In this document: one piece after another, positions 31,311 through 40,815 of the stretch
Numbering within the stretch: the first letter of the stretch is position 1
How the letters are laid out: every line of letters starts with the position of its first letter
DNA from: Sphingomonas xanthus
Lineage (GTDB): Bacteria; Pseudomonadota; Alphaproteobacteria; Sphingomonadales; Sphingomonadaceae
Assembly (NCBI RefSeq): GCF_007998985.1
Contig: NZ_CP041659.1
Location: 1,610,001-1,674,000 of the forward strand
DNA length: 64,000 nt
Direction of reading: 5' to 3'
The notes under the pieces: generated by a model
Database searches by the model: none
Seen by the model: only the letters and a program-made list of their open reading frames with translations
What the model was told of the DNA's origin: nothing
Program-made: the position numbers and the translations under genes

Positions 31311-34034
31311 ATGGCGAAGTCATACGTGCGGTTGCTGGCGGGAACGATACTGGCGGGGGCGTCGGTGCCGGCGTTGGCTCAGGAAACACCGCCCGCAGAT
31401 GCGCAGGCCGAAGCGGCTTCGACCGAGGTCGCTGCCCCCAATAGTGACGATGCGATCATCGTCACCGGCTCGCGTATCCGCCGCACCGACCTAGTTGGCG
31501 TCGGCCCGGCGACGGTCGTGACTGCGGAAAGCATTGAGAATACCGGCGTCGTCAATCTCGAAAATGTGCTGCAGCGCCTTCCTGCAAACGCCGGCTTCGC
31601 CGGCAACCAGACCGCGTCATACTGGACTAGCAACGGCTACGGCACGGCCCAGGTCAATTTGCGCGGCTTGGGTATCAAGCGGACGCTTGTCCTGCTCAAC
31701 AACCGTCGCCTAGTTGCCGGCGGAACCGGCGCCAATTCGTCCCCCGACCTCAACATGATCCCGGTGTCCATCATTTCCCGCATCGACGTTCTGAAGGACG
31801 GCGCCTCGGCCATATATGGCGCGGACGCGGTCGCGGGGGTGGTCAACATCGTTGCCAATACCGGTTTCGAAGGCCTGGGACTTGGAGCCCGCGCAGGTAT
31901 CACGGAAAAGGGGGACGGCGGCGATTACACCGTCGACCTGACTTGGGGCTGGCAGCATGATCGCGGGGGGATCGTTGCCGCAGCTACCTATCAGAAAACA
32001 AAGCCAGTCAACATGGCATCGCGGGCGGATTGTGGACTAAGTGAGGTCTCGCCAGGTGTTCTGGGTTGCCGAAACAGTGCTTCGACCCTGGGCGGCCGGG
32101 CTGTGCTGCCAAATGGCCAGCAGATCAATTTCAATAACAACCCTAATGGTGACGGCGACTTCTACGAACCTTACAGCGCCGCGCTCCACAATTTTAACTC
32201 CAACCCGTTCCTCAATGCCGTCAGCCCGATCGAAAGGGTGAGCACGGCTGCGTTCGCTCACTATGACGTCACCGATAGCATCACCGCGTTCGGGGAATTC
32301 CTCTACACCTGGCGGCAGAGCGAGCAGATCGCGACTCCGGGCACACTCCGCAACCTGGCTATTTCGGCGAGCAACCCGACCAATCCCACCGGTCAGGATA
32401 TCGTGCTCATCCAGCGCCGCCTCGGCGAACCGGGTCCACGCGTCTTCTTCCAGGAGACCAATACCTACCAGGGGACCGTCGGCTTGCGCGGGAAAATCGG
32501 TGGTGGCTGGAACTGGGAAGTTGCTGGCGCCTATGGCCGCAACACCGCGACTGATGGAATGACCAATATCGCAAACCTTGCCCATGTGCGGAACACGGTG
32601 AATACATCGGTCTGCAGCTTTGCCCCGGGGGCGGCTATTCCTTGCGCCGACTATCTGGGTAACGGCGATGTAACGCCAGCGGTGCTCGATTATATTCTTG
32701 CGACCACCAAGGATCGAGGCGGAAACGAACTCAAGACGCTGTATGCGGACATCACCGGCGACCTGTTCAGCCTGCCCGCCGGGTCGGTCTCGCTTGCGAC
32801 CGGAGTTGTTTATCGCAAGGAGAAAGGCTGGCGCGATCCCGACCCGCTGATTGTGGCTGGCGTCGCGAACACCAACCAGCAGTCACCCATCTCGGGGTCG
32901 GTCACCGCGAAGGAAGCGTTTGCCGAAATCTCGGTTCCGCTGCTCAAGAACATGGCGGTAGCCAAGGCGCTGACGCTGAATGGCGCGCTACGCTATTCCG
33001 ACTATGATCTGTTCGGCAGCACCTGGAACTATAAGGTGTCGGCAGACTGGCAGGTTATCGACTCGCTCCGGCTCCGCGCGACGTATGGAACAGGCTTCCG
33101 GGTGCCTAACGTGCCGGAACTGTACGGCGGCGTCTCGGAGGGCAACCTCACCACCACCGATCCGTGCAGCAACTATGTCGCTAGCGGCAACCCCACCCTG
33201 ATCGCCAACTGCCAGGCGCACGGCGTGCGACCCACCTATGTCCAGCTCGGGAACACCATCCTCACCACGGTTGGTGGCAACCCTGACCTGGCACCGGAAA
33301 AATCGAAGAGCTGGACCGTCGGCGCGGTTGTTCAGCCGCAGACGATCCTTCCCGGCCTTTCGCTGACTGCTGACTGGTTTTCGATTGATATCGACGATGC
33401 GATCCGCGCAATTCCCGGGTCGACCAAATTATCGGTCTGTTACAACACGGCTAACCTTGCCCATCCTTTCTGCAATGACTTCCGGCGCAGCTCGCTGACT
33501 AACGAAATCACCTTCCTGTCGGCGCAGCCGATCAACACGGGCCGCGAAAAGATGAGCGGTCTGGACCTTGGACTGGTTTACAGCCGTAAACTGGCTTCGG
33601 TGGGGCTGAAGGTTGACCTCAATGCCACTTATCTCAAGGAATATGTGGTCACGCCCTTCCCCGGCGGCGAGGACATTCCCTTCGACGGCTATATCGGCGG
33701 GGGCAATGGCGGCTATCCCAAATGGCGCGGTTATGGCGTTATCACTGCCGATTTCGGAGTTCCGGAACTGACTTGGTCGACACAGTGGATTGGCAAGGCT
33801 ACCGATTTCAATGCCCAGAAGGGTGAGCTTGGCTACCGTACGCCCAACGTCTTTTACCACAATGTTCAACTTGCATTCGACGTGCAGCGGGACTTCCGTT
33901 TTGCGCTGGGCGTCGATAACCTGTTCGACAAGAAGGCGCCGTTCATCCAGAGCTGGACCGACGCCAACACTGACACGATGACCTACGACCTGCTCGGCCG
34001 GCGCTTCTACGCCAGCGTTCGACGTCAGTTCTAA
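31311..34034 (+). CDS. TonB-dependent outer-membrane receptor
   Basis: A 907-residue receptor with a signal peptide ending VPALA, a plug domain (DDAIIVTGSRIRRTDL, LRGLGIKRTLVLLNNRRL, IDVLKDGASAIYGADAVAGV) and a 22-strand barrel ending in the C-terminal phenylalanine (FYASVRRQF). The plug type is that of large sphingomonad/Caulobacter receptors for organic nutrients. Without an N-terminal STN domain it is not a sigma-signalling receptor. Two PepSY membrane proteins follow 18 bases later. The HutC-like site upstream suggests histidine or a histidine-containing ligand; this is inference. Confidence 0.9.
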   Translation: MAKSYVRLLAGTILAGASVPALAQETPPADAQAEAASTEVAAPNSDDAIIVTGSRIRRTDLVGVGPATVVTAESIENTGVVNLENVLQRLPANAGFAGNQTASYWTSNGYGTAQVNLRGLGIKRTLVLLNNRRLVAGGTGANSSPDLNMIPVSIISRIDVLKDGASAIYGADAVAGVVNIVANTGFEGLGLGARAGITEKGDGGDYTVDLTWGWQHDRGGIVAAATYQKTKPVNMASRADCGLSEVSPGVLGCRNSASTLGGRAVLPNGQQINFNNNPNGDGDFYEPYSAALHNFNSNPFLNAVSPIERVSTAAFAHYDVTDSITAFGEFLYTWRQSEQIATPGTLRNLAISASNPTNPTGQDIVLIQRRLGEPGPRVFFQETNTYQGTVGLRGKIGGGWNWEVAGAYGRNTATDGMTNIANLAHVRNTVNTSVCSFAPGAAIPCADYLGNGDVTPAVLDYILATTKDRGGNELKTLYADITGDLFSLPAGSVSLATGVVYRKEKGWRDPDPLIVAGVANTNQQSPISGSVTAKEAFAEISVPLLKNMAVAKALTLNGALRYSDYDLFGSTWNYKVSADWQVIDSLRLRATYGTGFRVPNVPELYGGVSEGNLTTTDPCSNYVASGNPTLIANCQAHGVRPTYVQLGNTILTTVGGNPDLAPEKSKSWTVGAVVQPQTILPGLSLTADWFSIDIDDAIRAIPGSTKLSVCYNTANLAHPFCNDFRRSSLTNEITFLSAQPINTGREKMSGLDLGLVYSRKLASVGLKVDLNATYLKEYVVTPFPGGEDIPFDGYIGGGNGGYPKWRGYGVITADFGVPELTWSTQWIGKATDFNAQKGELGYRTPNVFYHNVQLAFDVQRDFRFALGVDNLFDKKAPFIQSWTDANTDTMTYDLLGRRFYASVRRQF

Positions 34035-34051
34035 GGACAGGGACGCACGTT

Positions 34052-34762
34052 ATGGCAATTCGCTGGCCCCTTCTGGTCCGCCGCACTCACAAGTGGTTGG
34101 GGCTAGTCCTTGGTGTTCAGGTGCTGATGTGGACCGTGAGTGGCATGTATATGGTCGCCATCCACATCGACTATATCCACGGTGACCATCTGGTCAGGTC
34201 GCAAGCTGCGCCGCCGCGTGACTTGGCTGGCCTAGTCGATCCATCGGTCATCGCCGCCTCCGAGCCCACGGCTCGGGAAGTGAAGATGCAAACCTTTCTC
34301 GACCAGCCCGTGTGGCGGGTCGACACCAAGGACGGGCCACGACTTTATGACGGCGTCACCGGCGCTCCTGTGCCCGCCTTGACCCGCGATCAGGCAGAAA
34401 GGGTTGCCAAGCGCATCTACACCGGTGAGCCGACCATCGTGTCGACCCAGTTGCTGACTACCGCTCCGATCGAAATGCAGACCCGCAAGCCGCCTTATTG
34501 GCGGGTCGAATTCGAGGGTTGGAACCAGCCGACGCTCTACATCTCGCCCGTGACGGGCGAACTGATCAGCCGAAGACACAATCTTTGGCGGATTTTCGAC
34601 TTCGCCTGGATGCTCCACATCATGGATTATTCGGAACGGACCGACGTCAACAATCCACTTCTGCGTGTGGCCACATGGAGCGCGGTGTTCATGGCTTTGG
34701 CGGGGGCCTGGCTCCTTTATTGGTCATTCCCCCGCAGGAAGAAGGCGAAGAAGCTCGTATGA
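34052..34762 (+). CDS. PepSY domain membrane protein 1
   Basis: A 236-residue protein with membrane helices near residues 14-35 and 208-226 and a periplasmic PepSY region between. HKWLGLVLGVQVLMWTVSGM at the start and HIMDYSERTDVNNPLLR near the end are repeated in the next gene, so the two are paralogues. PepSY_TM proteins beside TonB receptors are often linked to reduction or handling of imported chelates. It overlaps the second copy by ATGA. Confidence 0.82.
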   Translation: MAIRWPLLVRRTHKWLGLVLGVQVLMWTVSGMYMVAIHIDYIHGDHLVRSQAAPPRDLAGLVDPSVIAASEPTAREVKMQTFLDQPVWRVDTKDGPRLYDGVTGAPVPALTRDQAERVAKRIYTGEPTIVSTQLLTTAPIEMQTRKPPYWRVEFEGWNQPTLYISPVTGELISRRHNLWRIFDFAWMLHIMDYSERTDVNNPLLRVATWSAVFMALAGAWLLYWSFPRRKKAKKLV

Positions 34763-35502
34763 AGATGCAGCATGTCGCGCGCCCGGTGAGGTTCTGGACC
34801 CAGCCGATCTTCTGGCGCCGGATCCACAAATGGGTCGGCCTGATCCTCGGTCTGCAATTCGTCCTGTGGACCGTCAGCGGTGCGGTGATGGCGCTGCTGG
34901 ATAAGGACAAGGTGGGTGGCCACAGCGCGGCCGCCCCGATCGAAGTCAGCGCGCCTTGGCCGTCCAACTTGGTCCCAGCCAAGTCAATTGGTCCGGTCCG
35001 TGAGATCAGCATGCGCTGGCTGCTCGACCGCCCGATATATGAAGCGGTTCGCGGCGGCGGCGATACAGCGATCATCGACGCCCGGACTGGACGCGCTCTC
35101 TCCATCAGCGGCCCCATGGCCGGCGACATCGCCCGGAAGGCGTTTCACCATGACGCGCCGATCGTGTCGACGGAGTGGATGGCAAAATCGAACCTCGAGG
35201 CGCGCGACCATGCGGGTCCCATGTGGCGCGTTAACTTCGCCGATGCCGAGAACAGCAGCAGCTATGTTTCCGCCGTCACGGGCAGGCCACTCGTCAATCG
35301 CGGCGATACCTGGCGAACCTGGGACTTCGTCTGGATGCTTCACAACATGGACTATGTGAACAGGTCCAGTTTCAATCACCCGCTGATCATCTTCGTTGCC
35401 TTTGGAACACTGTGGCTGGCCTTCACCGGCTTCTACCTCCTGTTCAAAAGCTTTCGTCGTCGTGAATTCAGATGGCTTCTGGGGCGAGAGAAGCAAGGCT
35501 GA
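34759..35502 (+). CDS. PepSY domain membrane protein 2
   Basis: A 247-residue paralogue of the preceding protein, with the same plan: helix 1 in HKWVGLILGLQFVLWTVSGA, a PepSY periplasmic part, and a C-terminal helix in LIIFVAFGTLWLAFTGFYLL. The pair may form a heterodimer. The ATG at 34759 lies in the stop codon of copy 1. No transporter for the inner membrane is adjacent, so the rest of the uptake route is not shown here. Confidence 0.82.
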   Translation: MKMQHVARPVRFWTQPIFWRRIHKWVGLILGLQFVLWTVSGAVMALLDKDKVGGHSAAAPIEVSAPWPSNLVPAKSIGPVREISMRWLLDRPIYEAVRGGGDTAIIDARTGRALSISGPMAGDIARKAFHHDAPIVSTEWMAKSNLEARDHAGPMWRVNFADAENSSSYVSAVTGRPLVNRGDTWRTWDFVWMLHNMDYVNRSSFNHPLIIFVAFGTLWLAFTGFYLLFKSFRRREFRWLLGREKQG

Positions 35503-35663
35503 CCGGGGCTCAGCGCGCCGAGCGTTCGAACCCGCCCATTGGCCAGCGGCGGCAAAACAGGCTACAAGCAAATTGACGCGACGGTTCGACGTATGAACCG
35601 CCTGCGCCGCGTAAGCTGGCGCCCATCGCGAAGGCGCTAGACCACATGTGGAGGAGCGTCATT

Positions 35664-35915
35664 ATGATGAAGAATATCGGAACGGCTGACCGGGTCGTCA
35701 GGCTTAGCGTGGCGGCCCTGCTGGCCTTCCTCGCGATGACGACGTCCGTCCAGGGTACGGCTGAAATCATTAGTTACGTCGTCGCCGCCTATCTCGCGCT
35801 GACCGCGATCGTGGGTCAATGCCTGATTTACCGGGCGCTGGACGTCAACAGCAAGGATCATGGGGGGACATATCATAGCGGGGAGGACCCGTTCGACGGC
35901 CGCGCCGGCAACTAG
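35664..35915 (+). CDS. DUF2892 inner-membrane protein
   Basis: An 83-residue protein starting MMKNIGTADRVVRLSVAALL with two membrane helices, the DUF2892 (YgaP-like membrane part) pattern with NIGxxDRxxR. GAGGAG at 35651-35656 suits the first ATG at 35664. The C-terminal part is hydrophilic. Function is unknown. It ends before a strong bidirectional terminator. Confidence 0.8.
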   Translation: MMKNIGTADRVVRLSVAALLAFLAMTTSVQGTAEIISYVVAAYLALTAIVGQCLIYRALDVNSKDHGGTYHSGEDPFDGRAGN

Positions 35916-35939
35916 GGCGCAGAAGGCCGAAAAGCAAAA

Positions 35940-35970
35940 GGCCCCGCATCGCTGCGGGGCCTTTCTTGTT
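35940..35970. terminator. Bidirectional rho-independent terminator
   Basis: GGCCCCGCA (35940-35948) pairs with TGCGGGGCC (35953-35961) around four bases. T-rich bases follow on the plus strand and A-rich bases precede, so it can end both the DUF2892 gene and pnp. Confidence 0.88.
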
Positions 35971-35988
35971 TGACCTGAAGTCCGACGA

Positions 35989-38355
35989 TCAGTCGTCGTC
36001 GCGGTTCAGGAAGGCAGGCGCGAATTCCGGCGCCGGCCCATTGTCGTCGTTTCGGTTATCGCTCCGTTCCCGGCGCGGACCGCGATCGCCACGATCCCCA
36101 CGGCCTTCACCGCGCGGACCGCGATCGTCGCGATCGCGGCGGGGGCCACGATCGCCACGGTCGCCACGGTCACGGCGGGGACCGCGGTCACCGCGATCGC
36201 CGCGCGGACCACGATCGTCGCGCTGCTCGCGCGGCGGACGGGTGTCTTCCAGCTCGGCACCGGTTTCCTGGTCAACCAGCCGCATCGACAGGCGGACCTT
36301 GCCGCGCGGATCGACCTCGAGCAGCTTGACCTTGACTTCCTGGCCTTCAGTCAGGACGTCGGCGACCTTTTCGACACGCTCGTTCTTGATCTCGGAGACG
36401 TGAACCAGCCCGTCCTTGCCCGGCATAAACGTCACGAACGCGCCGAAATCGACGATGCTCGCAACCTTGCCGGTGTAAACGGTGCCGACTTCCGGTTCGG
36501 CGACGATGCCGGTGATCCAGTTACGGGCCGCTTCGATCTGCGACAGGTCGGACGAGGAGATCTTGATCAGCCCCTCATCGTCGATGTCCACTTTGGCTCC
36601 GGTCGTTGCGACGATTTCACGAATGACCTTGCCGCCGGTGCCGATCACTTCGCGGATCTTGTCCTTGGCGATCTGCATCGTTTCGATGCGCGGCGCATGC
36701 GCCGACAGTTCGGTCCGGGTCTCGCCGAGCGCCTTGGACATTTCGCCCAGGATGTGCGCGCGGCCGTCCTTGGCCTGCGCCAGTGCGACCTTCATGATCT
36801 CCTCGGTGATCCCGGCGACCTTGATGTCCATCTGGAGCGAGGTGATGCCCTCACTGGTCCCGGCAACCTTGAAGTCCATGTCGCCGAGGTGGTCCTCGTC
36901 GCCCAGGATGTCGCTGATCACCGCGAAGTCCTTGCCTTCGAGGATCAGGCCCATGGCAATGCCTGCCACCGGGCGCTTCAACGGAACGCCGGCATCCATC
37001 ATCGAAAGCGAACCGCCGCAGACGGTGGCCATCGAGGAGGATCCGTTGCTCTCGGTGATGTCCGACAGGACGCGGATCGTGTAGGGAAATTCCTCGGCCG
37101 AGGGCAGCATCGGGTGCAACGCACGCCATGCCAGCTTGCCATGGCCGACTTCGCGGCGGCCCGGCGCGCCGAAGCGGCCCACTTCGCCGACCGAATAGGG
37201 CGGGAAGTTGTAGTGCAGCATGAAGCGCGAATAGCTGAGGCCGTCGAGGCCGTCGATCATCTGTTCGGCGTCCTTGGTGCCCAGCGTTGTGGTGCAGATC
37301 GCCTGCGTCTCGCCGCGGGTGAACAGCGCCGAACCATGGGCACGCGGCAGGAAGCCGACCATCGCTTCGATCGGGCGGACCGTCTTGGTGTCGCGGCCGT
37401 CGATGCGGCGGCCTTCCTTGATGATCGCCGTACGGACCACGTCCGCTTCCAGCTTCTTCACCAGCTTAAGCGTGCCGAGATAGGCAGCGGGATCGCTCTC
37501 GGCCAAATCGGCAAAGGCGTTGCGGGCCTTCTCGCGGGCCGCATTGATTGCGGTCTGGCGCTCTTGCTTGTTGGTCAGCTTATAAGCCGCTTCAAGATCG
37601 GCGCCGATGACGCCCTTGAGCTTGGCCTTGGTCTCGCCGCTGTCTTCCAGCAAGTCGAGTTCCCACGGATCCTTGGCGGCCTTTTCGGCAAGCTTGATGA
37701 TCGCATCGCAAATCTTCTTCGACGCGGCGTGGGCGAACATGACCGCGCCCAGCATCACGTCTTCAGACAGCTCATTGGCCTCGGATTCGACCATCATCAC
37801 CGCGTTCGGCGTTCCGGCGACGACCAGATCGAGATCGCCTTCGGCGATTTCGGTCTGGGTCGGATTGAGGATATAGTCGCCGTCCTTGTAGCCGACGCGG
37901 GCAGCGCCGATCGGACCCATAAACGGTACGCCGGAAATCGTCAGCGCGGCCGACGCGGCGATCATCGCCAGGATATCGGGCTCGTTCTCGCCGTCGTATG
38001 ACAGGACCTGCGCGATCACCAGGACTTCATTGTAGAAGCCTTCCGGGAACAGTGGACGGATCGGGCGATCGATCAGGCGGCTGGTCAGCGTTTCCTTTTC
38101 GGTGGCGCCGCGTTCGCGCTTGAAGAAGCCGCCCGGGATGCGCCCGGCGGCCGAGAATTTTTCTTGATAGTGGACGGTCAGCGGGAAGAAATCCTGGCCC
38201 GGCTTGACCGATTTGGCGGCGGTGACCGCGCAAAGCACAACGGTTTCGCCGAGAGTGGCGAGAACGGCGCCGTCGGCCTGGCGGGCGACGCGACCGGTTT
38301 CGAGCTTCAGCGTCTTGCCGCCCAGCTCGATTTCTTGGGTTTTGATGTCGAACAT
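35989..38355 (-). CDS. pnp: Polyribonucleotide nucleotidyltransferase
   Basis: A 788-residue 3'-5' exoribonuclease of the RNA degradosome. Two RNase PH cores, the second with [20 protein letters not shown], are followed by KH ([16 protein letters not shown]) and S1 ([21 protein letters not shown]) domains. The tail after about residue 705 has many Arg-Gly-Asp and Arg-Asp units ([18 protein letters not shown]), probably disordered and RNA- or partner-binding. It lies 161 bases downstream of rpsO, the classical rpsO-pnp order. Confidence 0.96.
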   Translation of the reverse strand: MFDIKTQEIELGGKTLKLETGRVARQADGAVLATLGETVVLCAVTAAKSVKPGQDFFPLTVHYQEKFSAAGRIPGGFFKRERGATEKETLTSRLIDRPIRPLFPEGFYNEVLVIAQVLSYDGENEPDILAMIAASAALTISGVPFMGPIGAARVGYKDGDYILNPTQTEIAEGDLDLVVAGTPNAVMMVESEANELSEDVMLGAVMFAHAASKKICDAIIKLAEKAAKDPWELDLLEDSGETKAKLKGVIGADLEAAYKLTNKQERQTAINAAREKARNAFADLAESDPAAYLGTLKLVKKLEADVVRTAIIKEGRRIDGRDTKTVRPIEAMVGFLPRAHGSALFTRGETQAICTTTLGTKDAEQMIDGLDGLSYSRFMLHYNFPPYSVGEVGRFGAPGRREVGHGKLAWRALHPMLPSAEEFPYTIRVLSDITESNGSSSMATVCGGSLSMMDAGVPLKRPVAGIAMGLILEGKDFAVISDILGDEDHLGDMDFKVAGTSEGITSLQMDIKVAGITEEIMKVALAQAKDGRAHILGEMSKALGETRTELSAHAPRIETMQIAKDKIREVIGTGGKVIREIVATTGAKVDIDDEGLIKISSSDLSQIEAARNWITGIVAEPEVGTVYTGKVASIVDFGAFVTFMPGKDGLVHVSEIKNERVEKVADVLTEGQEVKVKLLEVDPRGKVRLSMRLVDQETGAELEDTRPPREQRDDRGPRGDRGDRGPRRDRGDRGDRGPRRDRDDRGPRGEGRGDRGDRGPRRERSDNRNDDNGPAPEFAPAFLNRDDD
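36060..36235 (-). repeat. Arg-Gly-Asp repeat tract in the pnp tail
   Basis: The DNA repeats short words such as GCGATCGCC and CGCGGACC, encoding [14 protein letters not shown] units. It is coding low complexity that may vary in length between strains, not a CRISPR or intergenic repeat. Confidence 0.75.
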
Positions 38356-38483
38356 TCTATTTCCTTCACCCGGCGGCCGGATGCCGGCGGGGTCATCTTG
38401 GCAGACGAATCCGGTCTGCGAGCGGTGCGGGGCCTGATGTGCCCCAAGGCCTGTTCCGCCGAATTGCGGCAGGCCCGAAATGC

Positions 38484-38508
38484 GAAGGGCGCCGTCGAGG
38501 CGCCCTTC
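38484..38508 (-). terminator. Hairpin after rpsO
   Basis: GAAGGGCGCC (38484-38493) pairs with GGCGCCCTTC (38499-38508) around five bases, just behind the rpsO stop. The T-run on the minus strand is weak (ATTTC), so it may be a leaky terminator or a processing site between rpsO and pnp. Confidence 0.55.
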
Positions 38509-38516
38509 CGAAAACT

Positions 38517-38786
38517 TTACTTGCGGAGGCCGAGCTTGGCGATCAGGTCGCTGTAACGCTGGACGTCCTTCCGCTTGAGATAGTCGAGCAGCGAGCGCCG
38601 CTTGTTGACCAGCATCAGCAGGCCGCGACGCGAATGATTGTCTTTCGCATGCGTCTTGAAATGCTCGGTCAGGTTGAGGATGCGCTCGGTCAGGATCGCG
38701 ACCTGGACTTCGGGCGAACCCGTGTCTTCCGAACCGCGGGCATTGTCCTTGATGATCTGCTGCTTCTTCTCAGCGGTAACCGACAT
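38517..38786 (-). CDS. rpsO: 30S ribosomal protein S15
   Basis: An 89-residue ribosomal protein binding the central domain of 16S r[23 protein letters not shown] and [20 protein letters not shown] are the conserved blocks. It lies between truB and pnp in the conserved order. Autoregulation by S15 binding to its own leader is known elsewhere, but the 18-base gap to truB leaves little room for that here. Confidence 0.97.
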   Translation of the reverse strand: MSVTAEKKQQIIKDNARGSEDTGSPEVQVAILTERILNLTEHFKTHAKDNHSRRGLLMLVNKRRSLLDYLKRKDVQRYSDLIAKLGLRK

Positions 38787-38804
38787 CGTTCACTCCTTAA
38801 TCGT

Positions 38805-39692
38805 CTAAAGGTTGAACCCGCGCACGACACGAAGCGTGACGCCCTCGGCTTCGACGAGGGCAACCGGCGTGTCGCCGTCCTTCGCCAAATGAAGCCCCGG
38901 TTGCGCGGGGATCCCGAAAAGCGGCTGTCCGTGACGGAGCAGCCTGGACTGTTCGGGGGTGACGGGGAGGGCCGGGATGTCGTCCAGCCCCGCCTCAAGC
39001 GGGAGAACCGTCCTCGTCAATGCGCGCGCCTTAACGGCATCGTCCAGAAAGTCCAGCGAAATCGCGTCGTCCAGCGAGAAGGGACCGGCCTTGGTTCGGC
39101 GCAACATGGTGACATGGCCGACGCTGCCAAGGGCGCGGGCGATGTCCCGTGCCAGGGATCGGATGTAGGTGCCCTTTGATACGGTCGCGCAAAGCGTTGC
39201 GCCACGCGAGTCGGCCGACAAAAGGCGCAGCTCGTGGATCGTCACTTGGCGCGTCTTCAGCGCCACCTGCTCTCCGGCGCGGGCCAACTCATAGGCGCGC
39301 TTGCCGTTGACCTTCAGCGCCGAATAAGCGGGCGGCATCTGTTCGATCGGGCCGGTAAAGCGCGGCAGCACCGCACCCACCTGCGCGCGCGTTGGGATGA
39401 TGTCGCTGGTCGCAGTGATCTTCCCTTCGGCATCCAGCGTATCGGTTTCCTCGCCGAAGCGGATCGTGAAGTCATAGGCCTTGGTAGCGTCCAGCATCCG
39501 CCCGGCGAGCTTCGTCGCTTCTCCTAGCGCGATCGGAAGCACGCCGGAGGCGAGCGGGTCGAGCGTTCCGCCATGGCCAATCTTGGTTTTCGGCTCGCCC
39601 GCTTGGCGCAGCGCGCGCTTGACCGCGGACACGGCCTGAGTGGAGCCCATGCCGACCGGCTTGTCGAGAATGATCCAGCCATTGAGGGACAT
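38805..39692 (-). CDS. truB: tRNA pseudouridine(55) synthase
   Basis: A 295-residue enzyme making pseudouridine 55 in the T arm of tRNAs. The catalytic Asp is in GGTLDPLASGVLP; GWIILDKPVGMGSTQAV at the N-terminus and SKGTYIRSLARDI are conserved. The ATG at 39692 is chosen; a TTG six codons earlier is less likely. No good ribosome site is seen. In most alphaproteobacteria truB directly follows rbfA; here two plus-strand genes and two extra minus-strand genes separate them. Confidence 0.93.
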   Translation of the reverse strand: MSLNGWIILDKPVGMGSTQAVSAVKRALRQAGEPKTKIGHGGTLDPLASGVLPIALGEATKLAGRMLDATKAYDFTIRFGEETDTLDAEGKITATSDIIPTRAQVGAVLPRFTGPIEQMPPAYSALKVNGKRAYELARAGEQVALKTRQVTIHELRLLSADSRGATLCATVSKGTYIRSLARDIARALGSVGHVTMLRRTKAGPFSLDDAISLDFLDDAVKARALTRTVLPLEAGLDDIPALPVTPEQSRLLRHGQPLFGIPAQPGLHLAKDGDTPVALVEAEGVTLRVVRGFNL

Positions 39693-39762
39693 CGGCGGCG
39701 CGATAGACAAGGACGGCCGCTTTGACCATAAGTCCGCCGCGAATTCCCGGAAGGACCTGTCG

Positions 39763-40815
39763 TTGCTTACAATAGTCGGCGAATGCGATCAGCGGCTGTT
39801 CGGCATGACGCCTGCGACCCGTCTGGCGCGGCAGCTTGCCTCGCTCGGTGACCTTGCGCTGGTGGCCCATGCCTCGGCCGTCCTGTCCGACGACACGGTC
39901 GCATGGCTGGCCAGCCATCCGGGGACAGTGATCGCCTCGCCCGCGGGGCGCCCGCTCGCCGTCGCAGCCGAACAGGGCCAGGTCGAGGCTGCACGCGCGG
40001 CCATCGCCGGCGAGGTGGCCGATCTTCCCATCGTCAGCGCCGATGCGATCGGCCCGGTCTATGTTCGCAAGCTTCGCCGCACGCTCGTGCCGCTGGCGTT
40101 GGCACTGGGCGAGCAGCCTCGGGCAATCATCGAGCGGCGGCTGTTCGCGAGCGTCTACAAGGGCGTCACCGATATCGTCACCAAATATGTCTGGCCCGAA
40201 CCGGCATTATGGCTGACCCGGCTGTCGGCGGCAGCGGGGCTGAGGCCAAACGCGGTGACGATGGTCGGTTTCGCCCTGACCTTCATTGCCGGCTGGCAAT
40301 TCTATGTCGGCAACCTAGGCGTCGGATTGATCGCGGCCTGGGTGATGACCCTGCTCGACACCGTCGATGGCAAGCTTGCCCGCGTGACGCTCACGTCCAG
40401 CACGCTCGGTGACCGGCTCGATCATGGCAATGACCTGATCCATCCGCCCCTGTGGTGGCTGTGCCTGGCGGTGGGGATCGGCCTGGTCGATCCGGGCCAT
40501 CCGTGGATCTGGCCGTCCTGCTGGATCATCCTTGGCACTTATGTCGTCGGCCGGGTGCTGGAAAAGACGTTCAAAAACAAGTTCGGGATCAACCCGTTCA
40601 TGTGGCAGCGGTTCGACAGCCGCTTCAGGATGATCGTGTCACGCCGCAACATCATCCTCCTTATCATGACTGCCGGCGTCCTTGTCGGGCTTCCCGCCGA
40701 AGCCTTTGGCCTGTGTGCAGCCTGGAGCCTGATGTCGGTGCTGGTCCAGGCTGCCCGGTACGGCCAGGCGATAACCCATGCCCGTGCCGCACAGGTCGAC
40801 GCCTGGCTGCGATGA
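39763..40815 (+). CDS. CDP-alcohol phosphatidyltransferase family protein
   Basis: A 350-residue protein. Residues 1-130 form a nucleotidyltransferase-like or regulatory domain with GECDQRLFGMTPATRLARQL; residues 150-345 are the membrane CDP-alcohol phosphotransferase domain with the signature LDTVDGKLARVTLTSSTLGD RLDHGND. It would move a phosphoalcohol from a CDP carrier to an unknown acceptor, for instance in inositol-type lipid synthesis. TTG 39763, six bases after GGAAGGA, is the best start. It is coupled to the next gene by ATGA. Confidence 0.78.
   Translation: MLTIVGECDQRLFGMTPATRLARQLASLGDLALVAHASAVLSDDTVAWLASHPGTVIASPAGRPLAVAAEQGQVEAARAAIAGEVADLPIVSADAIGPVYVRKLRRTLVPLALALGEQPRAIIERRLFASVYKGVTDIVTKYVWPEPALWLTRLSAAAGLRPNAVTMVGFALTFIAGWQFYVGNLGVGLIAAWVMTLLDTVDGKLARVTLTSSTLGDRLDHGNDLIHPPLWWLCLAVGIGLVDPGHPWIWPSCWIILGTYVVGRVLEKTFKNKFGINPFMWQRFDSRFRMIVSRRNIILLIMTAGVLVGLPAEAFGLCAAWSLMSVLVQAARYGQAITHARAAQVDAWLR

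Noticed and set aside
36060..36235. Tandem-like DNA repeats near 36.1 kb
   Set aside because: They encode the Arg-Gly-Asp tail of PNPase and are not a separate element.
36400..38001. Plus-strand frame of 533 codons opposite pnp
   Set aside because: It is fully antisense to pnp with no family resemblance.
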